DNA of 64,000 bases from JAOPZW01 sp963789015 (GTDB lineage: Bacteria; Actinomycetota; Thermoleophilia; Solirubrobacterales; Solirubrobacteraceae): assembly GCA_963789015.1 (NCBI GenBank), contig CAWBIU010000004.1, forward strand, positions 1,054,001-1,118,000, written 5' to 3'. Position numbers and translations under genes: made by a program. The notes beneath the pieces are model-generated. The model was not told the DNA's origin. It searched no databases and saw only the letters and a program-made list of their open reading frames with translations. Within the stretch, counting starts at the first letter, position 1. Every line of letters begins with the position of its first letter. Shown here piece after piece: positions 42,763 through 52,221 of the stretch.

Positions 42763-42930
42763 ATGACGCCCACGGACCGTCTCCACTACGTCGAGTGCGA
42801 CGTCCCGCCCGGCCAGACGCTGGCCGAGTGGCGCCGCGAGCGGGCCGCCGGCTCCGCCCGCCCGCGCCGGCTGCGCACGCGCCGCCGCGCGGCGTTCCGC
42901 GCGCTGCGCCGCGCCTGCGGCCTGATCTGA
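42763..42930 (+). CDS. Small Arg-rich protein (55 residues)
   Basis: MTPTDRLHYVECDVPPGQTL then AEWRRERAAG and an Arg-rich helix ending RACGLI. Start ATG has a purine-rich GAGGGGGGCGAG just upstream. It is divergent from the mnmA fusion. The N-terminal LHYVECDVPPGQTLAEWR is not low-complexity, so I think it is a real gene. Family unknown. Confidence 0.55.
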   Translation: MTPTDRLHYVECDVPPGQTLAEWRRERAAGSARPRRLRTRRRAAFRALRRACGLI

Positions 42931-42987
42931 GCTCGCGCGCGCCAGGCGCTTCCCAGCCGCCGCGGCGTCGGCTATCCTGCCCGGCAC

Positions 42988-43099
42988 AAGGGAAGTAGCC
43001 CTGCAACACGAGCGTCGTCATCTCGTCCCCCTATATGGGGACCGGCGCTCGGGCCGGCATGCAGGCGGGCCAAACCTTCGACCGTCCACTGATCGAAGG
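42988..43099 (+). promoter_or_regulatory. Manganese riboswitch (yybP-ykoY) with SD-sequestering switch
   Basis: The strings AAGGGAAGTAGC (42988-42999), CGTCGTCA (43013-43020), GGGACCGGCGC and GCCAAACCTT follow the order of the yybP-ykoY metal-binding RNA. P1 pairs AAGG (42988-42991) with CCTT (43075-43078). CCTTCGA (43075-43081) can instead pair with TCGAAGG (43093-43099), which contains the ribosome-binding site GAAGGAG of the TerC gene. Manganese binding should favour P1 and free the site, switching translation on. It is the standard regulator for TerC-type exporters. Confidence 0.9.
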
Positions 43100-43106
43100 A
43101 GCCCAG

Positions 43107-44051
43107 ATGCTTCCCTGGTTCGCGCTGAGCGCGTTCGTGCTGTTCGCCCTGCTCGTCGACTTCCGGCTGCAGCCGGATCGCCCGTCGATGCGCACCGCCC
43201 TGGTGTGGTCGGTCGCCTGGACGCTGATCGGCGTCGGCTTCGCCGGCGTGCTGATCCTCACCGGCGACCGGGCCGCGTCCGGCGAGTACCTCGCCGGCTT
43301 CCTGATCGAGAAGTCGCTGTCGCTGGACAACCTGTTCGTCTTCGCGGTGCTCTTCTCGTTCTTCGCCGTGCCCGCCGAGCAGCGCCATCGCGTGCTCGTC
43401 TTCGGCGTGGCCCTGGCGATCGTGCTGCGCGCGTTGTTCATCCTGGCCGGCGCCGCGGCGCTGAACGCGTTCTGGTTCATCACCTACGCGCTCGGCGCGC
43501 TGCTGCTGTACACGGCGATCAAGATCGCCCGCCACAAGAGCGAGGACATCGATCCCGAGCAGACGCTGGTCATGCGCGTCATGCGCCGCGTCGTGCCGAT
43601 GTCGTCGTCCTACGACGGCGGCCGGCTGCTGACGCGTGAGAACGCCAAGCGGGTCACGACGCCGCTGTTCGCGGCCTTCGTGATGGTCGCCGCGTTCGAC
43701 GTCATGTTCGCCATCGACTCGATCCCGGCGATCTTCGCGATCACCACCGACACATTCGTGGTGTTCGCCGCCAACGCGTTCAGCCTGCTCGGCATGATCA
43801 GCCTGTTCTTCCTGCTCGACGGGATGCTCGATCGCTTCCGCTACCTGAACCTCGGGCTGGCGGCGATCCTCGGCTACGTGTCGCTCAAGCTGCTCTTCGC
43901 CGACGTGTGGCACCCGCCGATCCCGCTCACGCTCGGGGTGATCGTGCTGTCGCTGGGCACCGCCGTCCTCGCCTCGTGGCTGGCCGAGCGGCGCGAGCGC
44001 GACGAGGCTCCGCCGACCGGGCGCCCGCTCGGCGGGACGAGCGGCCGCTGA
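43107..44051 (+). CDS. TerC-family membrane protein (likely Mn2+ exporter, Alx-type)
   Basis: 314 residues from ATG 43107, the start placed 5 bases after GAAGGAG and just downstream of the riboswitch; a longer frame would run through it. Seven or more helices. Family marks: EKSLSLDNLFVFAVLF with the conserved Asp, and FVMVAAFDVMFAIDSIPAIFAI with the second acidic cluster. The MX/TerC family (Alx, YoaJ, MeeF) moves manganese out of the cytoplasm or to secreted metalloproteins. The manganese riboswitch upstream strongly supports that role here. Confidence 0.93.
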   Translation: MLPWFALSAFVLFALLVDFRLQPDRPSMRTALVWSVAWTLIGVGFAGVLILTGDRAASGEYLAGFLIEKSLSLDNLFVFAVLFSFFAVPAEQRHRVLVFGVALAIVLRALFILAGAAALNAFWFITYALGALLLYTAIKIARHKSEDIDPEQTLVMRVMRRVVPMSSSYDGGRLLTRENAKRVTTPLFAAFVMVAAFDVMFAIDSIPAIFAITTDTFVVFAANAFSLLGMISLFFLLDGMLDRFRYLNLGLAAILGYVSLKLLFADVWHPPIPLTLGVIVLSLGTAVLASWLAERRERDEAPPTGRPLGGTSGR

Positions 44052-44060
44052 CGCCCCGCT

Positions 44061-44095
44061 GCCGGACCCGGCGCGTTCTCGCGCCGGGTCCCGGC
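44061..44095 (+). terminator. Strong hairpin after the TerC gene
   Basis: A perfect 12-bp stem (GGACCCGGCGCG with CGCGCCGGGTCC) and TTCT loop, extended by further pairing with one bulge, begins 10 bases after the stop. No T-run follows, as in many GC-rich terminators. The next gene starts 38 bases later. Confidence 0.6.
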
Positions 44096-44132
44096 TCGGG
44101 TCAGCCGCTCTCACCGGTATCGTCACGGCGCC

Positions 44133-45326
44133 ATGGACGTCCTGGTCGCCCGCCAGCCGATCCTGGACGGCGGGTTGCAGGTGGCGGGGTACGAGCTGCT
44201 GTTCCGGACACCCGGCGCATCCGTTGCGGAGGTGACCGAGTCCGAGCGCGCGACGTCGCAGGTCATCGTCGACGCGATCGCCGAGATCGGCCTCGGCTCC
44301 CTCTCCGCCGGTCACCCGGCGTTCGTGAACGTCAGCCGCGAGCTGCTGCTCCAGGTCCGGCCGCTGCCGCTGCCGCCCGATCGGATCGTCATCGAGCTGC
44401 TCGAGGACGAGCCGGTCGACGACGAGCTGCTCGCGGTCCTGCGCGAGGTCGTCGGCGCCGGCTTCACGCTCGCCCTGGACGACTTCATCTACGCGCCCGA
44501 GCTCGAGCCGGTGCTCGAGCTCGCCCACGTCGTCAAGCTCGACGTGCTCGCGCTCGGCCGCGACGGCGCGCTGGACCAGCTCGCCCAGCTGCGCGGCCGC
44601 GACGTCCGGCTCCTGGCCGAGAAGGTCGAGACGCACGACGACTTCGCCTTCTGCCACATGGCCGGGTTCCACCTGTTCCAGGGCTTCTTCTACGCGCGCC
44701 CGGAGCTCATGCGCGGGCGCGGCATGCCCGCCGAGCGGCTCGGCACGGTGCGGACGCTGTCGGAGATCCAGTCCAGCGGCGGGTCCTTCGAGCGCCTCGA
44801 GCAGGCCATCGCCCACGACGCCGGCCTGAGCTACAAGCTGCTGCGCTACGCCAACTCGGTCTACGCCCAGAGCCGCGCGCCGGTGCGCTCGGTGCGCGAC
44901 GCGCTCGTGCGCCTCGGGGCGCGCAACGTCCAGCAGTGGGCCACGGTGATCGTCCTCGCCGGGATCCCCGACCGCTCGCCGGAGCTGATGACCACGGGGC
45001 TGCTGCGCGCCCGCACATGCCAGCTGCTGTGCCTCGACGGCGGGGTCGAGGCGGGCGACCAGGGATTCACGGTCGGCCTGTTCTCGGTGCTCGACGCGCT
45101 GCTCGACGCCCCCATGGACGAGGTCCTCGACCTGCTGCCGCTCGACGCCGTCATCGCCGACGCGCTGCGCGACCGCGCCGGCCCGGCCGGCGCCGTGCTC
45201 GCCGCGGTCCTCGCGCACGAGCGCGGGACCCCGTGGCTCGACAGCGGGCCGGGCGAGCCCGCGGTCGGCGCCGCCTACTCGGAGGCGCTGGCGTGGACGC
45301 AGGAGATCGCCGCGGGGCTGGTCTGA
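44133..45326 (+). CDS. EAL-HDOD signalling protein
   Basis: 397 residues. Residues 1-200 are an EAL-type domain whose signature reads YELLF in place of EALLR. It keeps DDF, EKVET and QGFFYARP, but several metal-binding residues are lost, so phosphodiesterase activity is doubtful. It may instead bind cyclic-di-GMP. Residues 205-397 are an HDOD domain (AIAHDAGLSYKLLRYANSVY, VRDALVRLGARNVQQWATV) that mediates protein contacts in signalling. The gene stands alone. With the cyclic-di-GMP riboswitch on the pilins it suggests this messenger controls surface behaviour. Confidence 0.88.
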   Translation: MDVLVARQPILDGGLQVAGYELLFRTPGASVAEVTESERATSQVIVDAIAEIGLGSLSAGHPAFVNVSRELLLQVRPLPLPPDRIVIELLEDEPVDDELLAVLREVVGAGFTLALDDFIYAPELEPVLELAHVVKLDVLALGRDGALDQLAQLRGRDVRLLAEKVETHDDFAFCHMAGFHLFQGFFYARPELMRGRGMPAERLGTVRTLSEIQSSGGSFERLEQAIAHDAGLSYKLLRYANSVYAQSRAPVRSVRDALVRLGARNVQQWATVIVLAGIPDRSPELMTTGLLRARTCQLLCLDGGVEAGDQGFTVGLFSVLDALLDAPMDEVLDLLPLDAVIADALRDRAGPAGAVLAAVLAHERGTPWLDSGPGEPAVGAAYSEALAWTQEIAAGLV

Positions 45327-45334
45327 TCAGCGCG

Positions 45335-45908
45335 TCAGCCGGCCGCCCCCGCCGGCACGCACACCGCCACCACCGTGAAGGTGTTGACCGTGAGCCCGCT
45401 GTTGTCCACCCGGACGCGCCAGGCGCGGACCGCCGGATCGGGGAAGCTGTCGACGACCGACGTCTCGGTGTTGTTGTCGACACCGACGCCGCCGGCGATC
45501 GGAAGCTGACCCGCCGGGCACACCGCGGCGCCGCCACCGATGGTCGCGGTGACGCCGCCCATTCCGTCGCTCACGCCCGGCGCGACGCTGCCTGCCGCGC
45601 GCACATACGTGATGCGGTCGAGCGCCGCCGGCGGTGTTGGCGTGGCCCGCGTTCGTGGCGCCCGCGACGCCGGCGAGCGTGTTCTCGCGGATGTCGGCGC
45701 CGGTCAGCGCATCCCGGCGCACCTTGGCCCCGGTCACTGCGTTGTTGGAGAGGTTCGCGGTTCTCACCGCGCCCCGCTTGAGCTGCTTGGCCCCGACGCT
45801 GCGCGACGGCAGCGCCGCCAGGGCGTAGGACCCTCCCCCGATCGCCATGAACAACGCGACGAAGGCCACGACCATCGACGGCGAGGGACGAAGACGCCGA
45901 TTGATCAT
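45335..45908 (-). CDS. Secreted protein with repeat-rich N-terminus (frameshift)
   Basis: About 190 residues joined across a frameshift near 45620-45635 (a GCCGGCGGCG run). The N-terminus MVVAFVALFMAIGGGSYALA is a signal or anchor, followed by PSRSVGAKQLKRGAVRTANL and repeats of the form NNAVTGAKVRRDALTGADIR, typical of a Solirubrobacterales-specific secreted family. The C-terminal half is a small beta-rich domain with two Cys (AVCPAGQLPIAGG, VAVCVPAG). The function is unknown. It probably sits on the cell surface. Confidence 0.68.
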
Positions 45909-45983
45909 GCCGCACCCCCCAAATGTGGTGAATGGAACGGAGGGATGCTAATTACTGCAGAGGCGCCCGCACAACCGTGATGT

Positions 45984-45995
45984 CACAAAATTGTG
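45984..45995. repeat. AT-rich palindrome CACAAAATTGTG
   Basis: A perfect 12-base palindrome flanked by GTCAC and GTGAC, so the symmetry extends imperfectly to about 20 bases. It lies 76 bases upstream of the secreted protein start (45908, minus) and downstream of the kinase gene. It stands out in GC-rich DNA and could be a repressor site for the secreted protein gene. Confidence 0.45.
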
Positions 45996-46063
45996 CGTGA
46001 CTTACTGTACAACGGCACAGTGCGACAACCTCGAACAGCCTGAGGATCGGGAACGTAACCGGC

Positions 46064-47452
46064 CTAGATGAGAGGGCGCTGAGAACCGCCGGCGTCGGGC
46101 AGCCAGATCCGCACGCTCGTGGACCCGGGCTCGTCGGCCACGGCCGCGGTGCCGCCGTGGGCCTCGGCGATCGCCTTGACGATCGCCAGCCCGAGCCCGG
46201 CTCCCTCGCTCGAGCGCGCCTCGTCGCCGCGCGTGAAGCGCTCGAACGCCCGGTCGGCCATGCCGCGCGTGAACCCCGGCCCCTCGTCGCGGACGGCGAC
46301 CTCGACGCCGCCGTCGAGGCGCCGCGAGAGGAGCGTCACGTCGCCGGCGCCGTGACGCAGGGCGTTGTCGACCAGGTTGGCCAGCGCCTGGCGCAGGCGC
46401 AGCGGGTCGGCGACGACCGACAGGTCGTCGGACGCCTCGACGCGGATCACCCGGTGACGCTGGGCGGCGCGGTCGGCGAAGCGCTCGCGGGCGTCCTCGA
46501 GCAGCGGCCGCGCGGGGAGCGGCTCCGGCCGGGTCGGGAGGCGTCCGTCGGCGGCGCGGGCGAGCACGAGCAGGTCCTCGGCGAGCTGCGCCAGGCGGTC
46601 GCACTCCTCGACCGCGGCGACGAGCGCCTGCTGGACGCCGGGCCCGTAGTCGCCGCTGCGCAGCGCCCCCTCGATCTCGGTCCTGACCACCGCGACAGGG
46701 GTGCGCAGCTCGTGGCTCGCGTCGGCCACGAAGCGCCGCTCGCGCTCGAACGAGCGCCGCAACCGGTCGAGCATCGTGTTCAGCGTCTCCCCCAGGCGGC
46801 GGATCTCGTCGTGGGCGGCGGGCAGCGGCAGCCGGTCCTCGTCGCCGCTGAGGGAGATGTCGTTCGCGCGCCGGCGCATCGCCTCGACCGGCTGCAGACC
46901 GGCGGTGGCCAGGCCGTAGCCGATCAGCGAGGCGAGCACGACGGCCAGCGGGGTGCCGATCGCGAACGAGCTGACGAGCGCGGCCAGCGCCTCGTTGCGG
47001 TCCTCGAGCGACTGGCCGACCGCGACCACGCTGAGCCCGGGGCGCCCACGGGCGCGCACCGGCTCGGCCAGGACCCGCGCTTCGTCGTCGAATCCAGGGA
47101 GATCGTGCTCGACCTGGATCGGGCCACGCAGCGCGCGGCGCAGCTCGTGCGCTCCCAGCGGCGGCGTGCGGACCGCCCCGATGGCCGCCAGCACGCGGCC
47201 GTCGCGGCTGAGCAGCTGCGCGAAGCTCTCGTCGACCTCGGTGAGCACGCCGGAGTCGCTCGCGTCGATCGTCCCCTGGCGCTGGGCCAGGTGGGCGGCC
47301 GCGTCCAGGCGCGTCCGCAGGCCGCCGGTGATCGAGTCGTCCAGGTCGCCGCGCAGCTGCACGAAGACGAACGCGCACGCCGCGCACAGGACGAGCACGG
47401 TGGCCAGCGCGAACGCCGCCGTCAGCCGCACCCGGATCGGGAGCCGGCTCAC
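46064..47452 (-). CDS. Sensor histidine kinase (first two-component system)
   Basis: 462 residues. Membrane helices at about 10-32 and 158-182 flank an extracytoplasmic sensor of about 120 residues. HAMP follows, then the HisKA box FVADASHELRTPVAVVRTE with H247, then HATPase motifs NLVDNALRHG (N box), VRDEGPGFTRGM (G1) and GAGLGLAIVKAIAEAHGG (G2). It overlaps its response regulator gene by 4 bases. It probably senses a cell-envelope signal and controls the divergent ABC export operon. Confidence 0.93.
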   Translation of the reverse strand: MSRLPIRVRLTAAFALATVLVLCAACAFVFVQLRGDLDDSITGGLRTRLDAAAHLAQRQGTIDASDSGVLTEVDESFAQLLSRDGRVLAAIGAVRTPPLGAHELRRALRGPIQVEHDLPGFDDEARVLAEPVRARGRPGLSVVAVGQSLEDRNEALAALVSSFAIGTPLAVVLASLIGYGLATAGLQPVEAMRRRANDISLSGDEDRLPLPAAHDEIRRLGETLNTMLDRLRRSFERERRFVADASHELRTPVAVVRTEIEGALRSGDYGPGVQQALVAAVEECDRLAQLAEDLLVLARAADGRLPTRPEPLPARPLLEDARERFADRAAQRHRVIRVEASDDLSVVADPLRLRQALANLVDNALRHGAGDVTLLSRRLDGGVEVAVRDEGPGFTRGMADRAFERFTRGDEARSSEGAGLGLAIVKAIAEAHGGTAAVADEPGSTSVRIWLPDAGGSQRPLI

Positions 47453-48129
47453 ACGCCGCCGTCCCTGCGCAGGCGGTAGCCCACGCCGCGCACGGTCTCA
47501 AGCGACTTGATCCCGAACGGGCGGTCGATCTTCTCGCGCAGGTAGCGCACGTAGACCTCGACGACGTTCGAGCGCTGCTCGTAGCCGAGGTCCCACGCGG
47601 CGTCGAGCAGCTGCATGTGGCTGAGGACCTGACCGGCACGGCGCATGAAGGTCTCGAGCACCGCGAACTCGCGCGCCGAGAGCGAGATCTCCACGTCCCC
47701 GCGCCACACCTGCCAGGTCGCCGGGTCCAGGCGCAGGTCGCCGACCTCGAGCACGGCCGGTCGCTCGACCGGTCCGCGCCGCGCCAGCGCGCGCAGCCGG
47801 GCCAGCAGCTCGGCGAGCGAGAACGGCTTGGTCAGGTAGTCGTCGGCCCCCTGGTCCAGCCCCCGGACCCGGTCCTCGATGGCGTCGCGGGCGGTGAGCA
47901 TGATGATCGGCACCCACACGCGGTCGGCGCGCAGCCGGCGACACGTCTCGAACCCGTCGATGTCCGGCAGCATGACGTCGAGCACGAGCACGTCGTAGTC
48001 GCTCGCGCGGGCCATCGCCATCGCGTCCTCGCCGGTCCCCGCCACGTCGGCGAGGATCCCCTCCGAGCGCAGGGCGCGACGGATCGCTCCCGCCATCCTC
48101 ACCTCGTCCTCGACGAGCAGAACACGCAT
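47449..48129 (-). CDS. OmpR-family response regulator (first two-component system)
   Basis: 226 residues. Receiver domain with acidic pocket VEDE, phospho-accepting D51 in LVLDVMLPDIDG, and LTKPFSL with the Lys. The winged-helix DNA-binding domain is residues about 125-222 (LSAREFAVLETFMRRAGQVL ... VVEVYVRYLREKID). It is translationally coupled to the kinase. A phased repeat lies 24-39 bases upstream of its start, next to the promoter of the divergent adaptor-ABC operon. Confidence 0.94.
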   Translation of the reverse strand: MRVLLVEDEVRMAGAIRRALRSEGILADVAGTGEDAMAMARASDYDVLVLDVMLPDIDGFETCRRLRADRVWVPIIMLTARDAIEDRVRGLDQGADDYLTKPFSLAELLARLRALARRGPVERPAVLEVGDLRLDPATWQVWRGDVEISLSAREFAVLETFMRRAGQVLSHMQLLDAAWDLGYEQRSNVVEVYVRYLREKIDRPFGIKSLETVRGVGYRLRRDGGV

Positions 48130-48138
48130 GGTCCTCGG

Positions 48139-48168
48139 ATCTCACTTCAAACTGAGAGTGAGATGAGA
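48139..48168. promoter_or_regulatory. Candidate response-regulator operator, first system
   Basis: ATCTCACT (48139-48146) and AGTGAGAT (48157-48164) form an 8-bp inverted repeat. TGAGA recurs at 48153 and 48164, 11 bases apart, the phasing used by OmpR-family regulators. The site lies just upstream of the regulator gene and in the divergent gap to the adaptor gene, so one dimer could control both. Confidence 0.5.
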
Positions 48169-48274
48169 CGAATCTTAAAACACGCGCGCCAGCGCTTCAC
48201 TTGGGCTCGCATTCCTTGCAAGGGGCCGGGGATTGGTGTTACGTGAACGGTCATGGGGGAAGTCCACCCATCGA

Positions 48275-48347
48275 GCGGCCAAGCGCTCGACGGGCCGGGC
48301 ACGATCTGGGGTCCGGTGCAAGCCAGTCTCTCACTGGCCATGGACCC
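48275..48347 (+). other. Structured leader ahead of the adaptor gene
   Basis: Hairpin CGAGCG / CGCTCG (48275-48292) is followed by a two-part stem: GGGTCC (48309-48314) with GGACCC (48342-48347), enclosing GCCAGT (48322-48327) with ACTGGC (48333-48338). The region has no coding signal. It may be a 5' regulatory RNA. It does not match a class I know. Confidence 0.35.
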
Positions 48348-48375
48348 GCGGGCGGCGAGGAGGCGCTGACCCGCC

Positions 48376-50255
48376 GTGGGCACGTCGCGGCAGTCACGCA
48401 TGGCTGTGCTGTCGCTCGCCGCGCTCGTCGTCATCACGCTCGCCGGCTGGCTCGCGGCACAGGGGATCCGCTCCCCCGCGCAGGTCGCGGCCGACACCGC
48501 GCCGCCCGCGCCCTCGCCGATCACCATCCCGGTCGCCCGGCGCACCCTGTCGGCCGAGGTCATCGTCCGCGGCACCGTCCGCTACGGGGCGCCGCAGGCC
48601 GTCGTCCTGGCCACCTCGCAGCTCAAGGCGGGCACGGCGAGCGACATCGTCACGCGCGCCCCGCGCAGCAAGCAGGTGCTGACCGCGGGCGACGTCGCGA
48701 TGGCCGTCGACGGCCGGCCGGTGTTCGTGCTGCCGGGCGCGATCCCCATGCACCGCGACCTGGGACCCGGCGATCGCGGCCCCGACGTGCGCCAGCTCGA
48801 GCGCGCGCTGCTGCGCATGGGCGTCTCCCCCGGCGCCATCGACGGCGTCTACGACGCGCGCACCGAGGCGGCGGTCGCCGCGTTCTACCTGCGCCGCGGC
48901 TGGGATCCCTTCGGGCCGACCGAGCTCCAGCTCGACGCGCTGCGCACCGCCGAGGCCGCCGCCGCGGCCGCCCGCGACGCGCGGCTGCAGGCGGCCGGCA
49001 ACGCGACGACCGCCCGCCGTGTCGCGCGCCCCTCGGAGGTGACGCAGGCACGGATCGACGCCAACAACGCGCGCGACGCGGTCGGGACGGCGCGCCTGCG
49101 CGTGTCCGCCGCGCGGGCCAAGGCCGATTCGGCCGAGGCCGCTGCGACCAACGCGGGCGAGGGCGTCGCGGTGGCCAACAGCCAGCGCGACATCGCGCTG
49201 GCGGACGCCGACGTCGCCGCCAAGCAGGCGGCGGTGGCGTCGGCGGCCGAGGAGGCGCGCCTGGCCGACGCCGCGCGCGTCGCGCTCCCGCCCGAGGCCA
49301 CGCTCAGCGAGCGCCAGGCGGCCGATGCCGCCGTCAACCAGGCCGCCGCGGCGGCCGGCCAGGCGCAGGCCGAGCTCAGCGCGGCCACGGCCGCGGCCAA
49401 CGCCGTCCGCGTCAGCGGCGGCGCCGACGTCCAGAAGGCGCGCAACGACGGCGCCAAGCTCGCCGGCGACGCGCGCGTCGCGCGCGCCGAGCTGCGCCGC
49501 GCGCGGCAGTCGCTGCGCCTCACCCGGCGCCAGGCGCGGCTCGCGGCCCACAAGGCACGGGTCATCAACCGCCCGCCGGACACGAGCTCGCTCGAGGCGA
49601 TCACGGCGTCGGCCGCCCGCGAGCAGCAGCGCACCGAGGGCGAGGTCGCCCGCCTGGCGCGCGCGACGGGCGTCCAGGTGCCGGCCAACGAGGTCGTGTT
49701 CTTCTCGAACCTGCCGCTGCGGGTCGACGCGGTGAAGGCCCGGCGCGGGAGCACCGTGTCGGGCCCCGTGATGACCGTGACGAACTCGCGCCTGGCCATC
49801 GACTCGTCGCTGTCGGTCTCCGACCGCAAGCTCGTCCGCGTCGGCGACGGCGTGACGATCGAGGAGCAGGACCTCGGCATCACCGCCCGCGGCCGCGTCA
49901 CCCAGGTGGCCGGCACGCCGGGAACCAACCGCGTCGACCCGAACCGCTTCTACCTGGCCATCGTGCCGACCTCGAGCCTGCCCTCGCTGGTCGGCGCGTC
50001 GGTGAAGCTCACGATCTCGGTCCGCAGCACGAGCGGCCGGGTGCTCGCCGTCCCGGTCAGCGCGCTGTCGATCGGCGGCGACGGGCGCTCGCGCGTCCAG
50101 GTCCGCCGCGGCGGGCGCACGGAGCTCGTCCCCGTCGTCCCCGGGCTCGCCGCCGAGGGACTCGCCGAGGTGCGCCCCGCGGGCGGCGGCCGGCTGCTGC
50201 CCGGCGACCTCGTCGTCGTCGGGTCGCGAGGCGCGACCAGCGCCGGTGGCGGCCC

Positions 50256-50259
<4 letters not shown>
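48376..50259 (+). CDS. Peptidoglycan-binding membrane-fusion (adaptor) protein
   Basis: 627 residues from GTG (ATG 48400 is an alternative). N-terminal membrane helix (residues about 9-30), then a peptidoglycan-binding domain (about 125-180, GDRGPDVRQLERALLRMGVS ... DARTEAAVAAFYL). A long Ala-rich coiled coil (190-420) follows, and beta-barrel and membrane-proximal segments end with VPVSALSIGGDGRSRVQV. This is a MacA-like adaptor adapted to a monoderm wall. It is probably partner to the ABC transporter genes that follow with a 4-base overlap. Confidence 0.82.
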
Positions 50260-50980
<721 letters not shown>

Positions 50981-50984
<4 letters not shown>

Positions 50985-52193
50985 GGAACCCGCGGATGTG
51001 GGCCGCCGATCTGGTGACGGAGGCGTTCGCCGGCCTGCTCGCGCGCCCAACGCGCGTGGCGCTGACGGTGCTCGGCACGGTCATCGGCGTCGGCGCGCTC
51101 GTGGCCACGCTCGGGCTCTCCAAGACGGCCGGGAGCCAGATCGTCGGGCGCTTCGACGCCCTGGCGGCGACCGACATCGTCGTCAGCCCGTCGGTCCGCG
51201 CCGGGGGCAGCGGCGCGATCGTCGCTGCCCTGGGACTCTGAGGCGCGGTTGCGTCGCCTCAACGGCGTCGTCGCCGCCGGGACGCTCGCCGACGTCGACG
51301 TGCGCGGCCAGCTCGTGCGCTCGGTGCCGATCAACGACCCGCTGGCCGCGGGCGCCACGCAGCTGCCGATGAAGGCCGCCTCGCCGGGCCTGTTCGCCGC
51401 CGTCCACGCCCAGATCTCCTCCGGGCGCTTCTTCGACGCGGGTCATTCGGCGCGCGGCGACCGCGTCGTCGTCCTCGGGCGCAACGCGGCCGAGCGCGTC
51501 GGCATCGACCGCGTCGACACGCTGCCCGCCGTCTTCATCGGCGATCGCCTGTACACCGTCATCGGGCTGCTCGGCACCGTCCGCCGTCAGGCCTCGCTGC
51601 TCGGCTCGGCGATCATGCCCGAGGGCACGGCGCGGCGCGAGTTCGGCCTCGCCGCCCCCGCCCTGGCCCAGGTCGAGACGCAGATCGGCGCCGTCGGGCT
51701 GATCTCGCGCCAGGCGCCGATCGCGCTCAGCCCGGCCCAGCCGCGGCTGCTGAAGGTGGCGGCGCCGCCCGACCCGCGCGAGCTGCGCGGCGAGGTCAAG
51801 AACGACCTCAACGTGCTGTTCCTGCTGCTCGGCGGCGTGTCGCTGCTCGTCGGGGCGATCGGGATCGCCAACGTGACGCTCGTCTCCGTGCTCGAGCGCG
51901 TCGGCGAGATCGGCCTGCGCCGCGCGCTCGGCGCCGGGCGCAACCACATCGCCGGCCAGTTCCTGCTCGAGAGCACCGCGATGGGCCTGGCCGGCGGCTT
52001 CATCGGCGCGAGCGTCGGCGTGCTCGTCGTCATCGCCGTGTCCGCCTTCAACACCTGGACGCCGGTCCTCGACCCGTGGGTGCCCCTGGGCGCGCCGCTG
52101 CTCGGCGCGCTCATCGGCCTGCTGTCCGGCACCTATCCCGCGCTGCGCGCCGCGGCCCTCGAGCCCGTCGAGGCGCTGCGCGCGGGCATGTGA
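50981..52193 (+). CDS. MacB-like ABC transporter permease (frameshift near 51225)
   Basis: About 403 residues once joined at 51225-51235, where the first frame ends in ALGL and the second continues LPWDSEARLRRLNG. N-terminal helix (LTVLGTVIGVGALVATLGL), a large extracytoplasmic MacB-PCD domain, then three C-terminal helices (FtsX fold) with SVLERVGEIGLRRALGAGRN. Four-helix permeases of this type work by mechanotransmission with a periplasmic adaptor. The start GTG overlaps the ATPase stop. The shift is probably a sequencing error. Confidence 0.83.
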
Positions 52194-52221
52194 TCAACCA
52201 CTCGACCCGGAGCCACGACGC

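Noticed and set aside
38796..42773. A 1325-codon minus-strand open frame across the LuxR and MnmA genes
   Set aside because: Shadow frame. Composition is Arg/Ala/Gly dominated and the real frames show clear domain motifs in another phase.
48300..48350. A GGTGCAA string reminiscent of the cobalamin riboswitch
   Set aside because: The GCCACTG B12 box and the rest of the aptamer are absent; only a short chance match.
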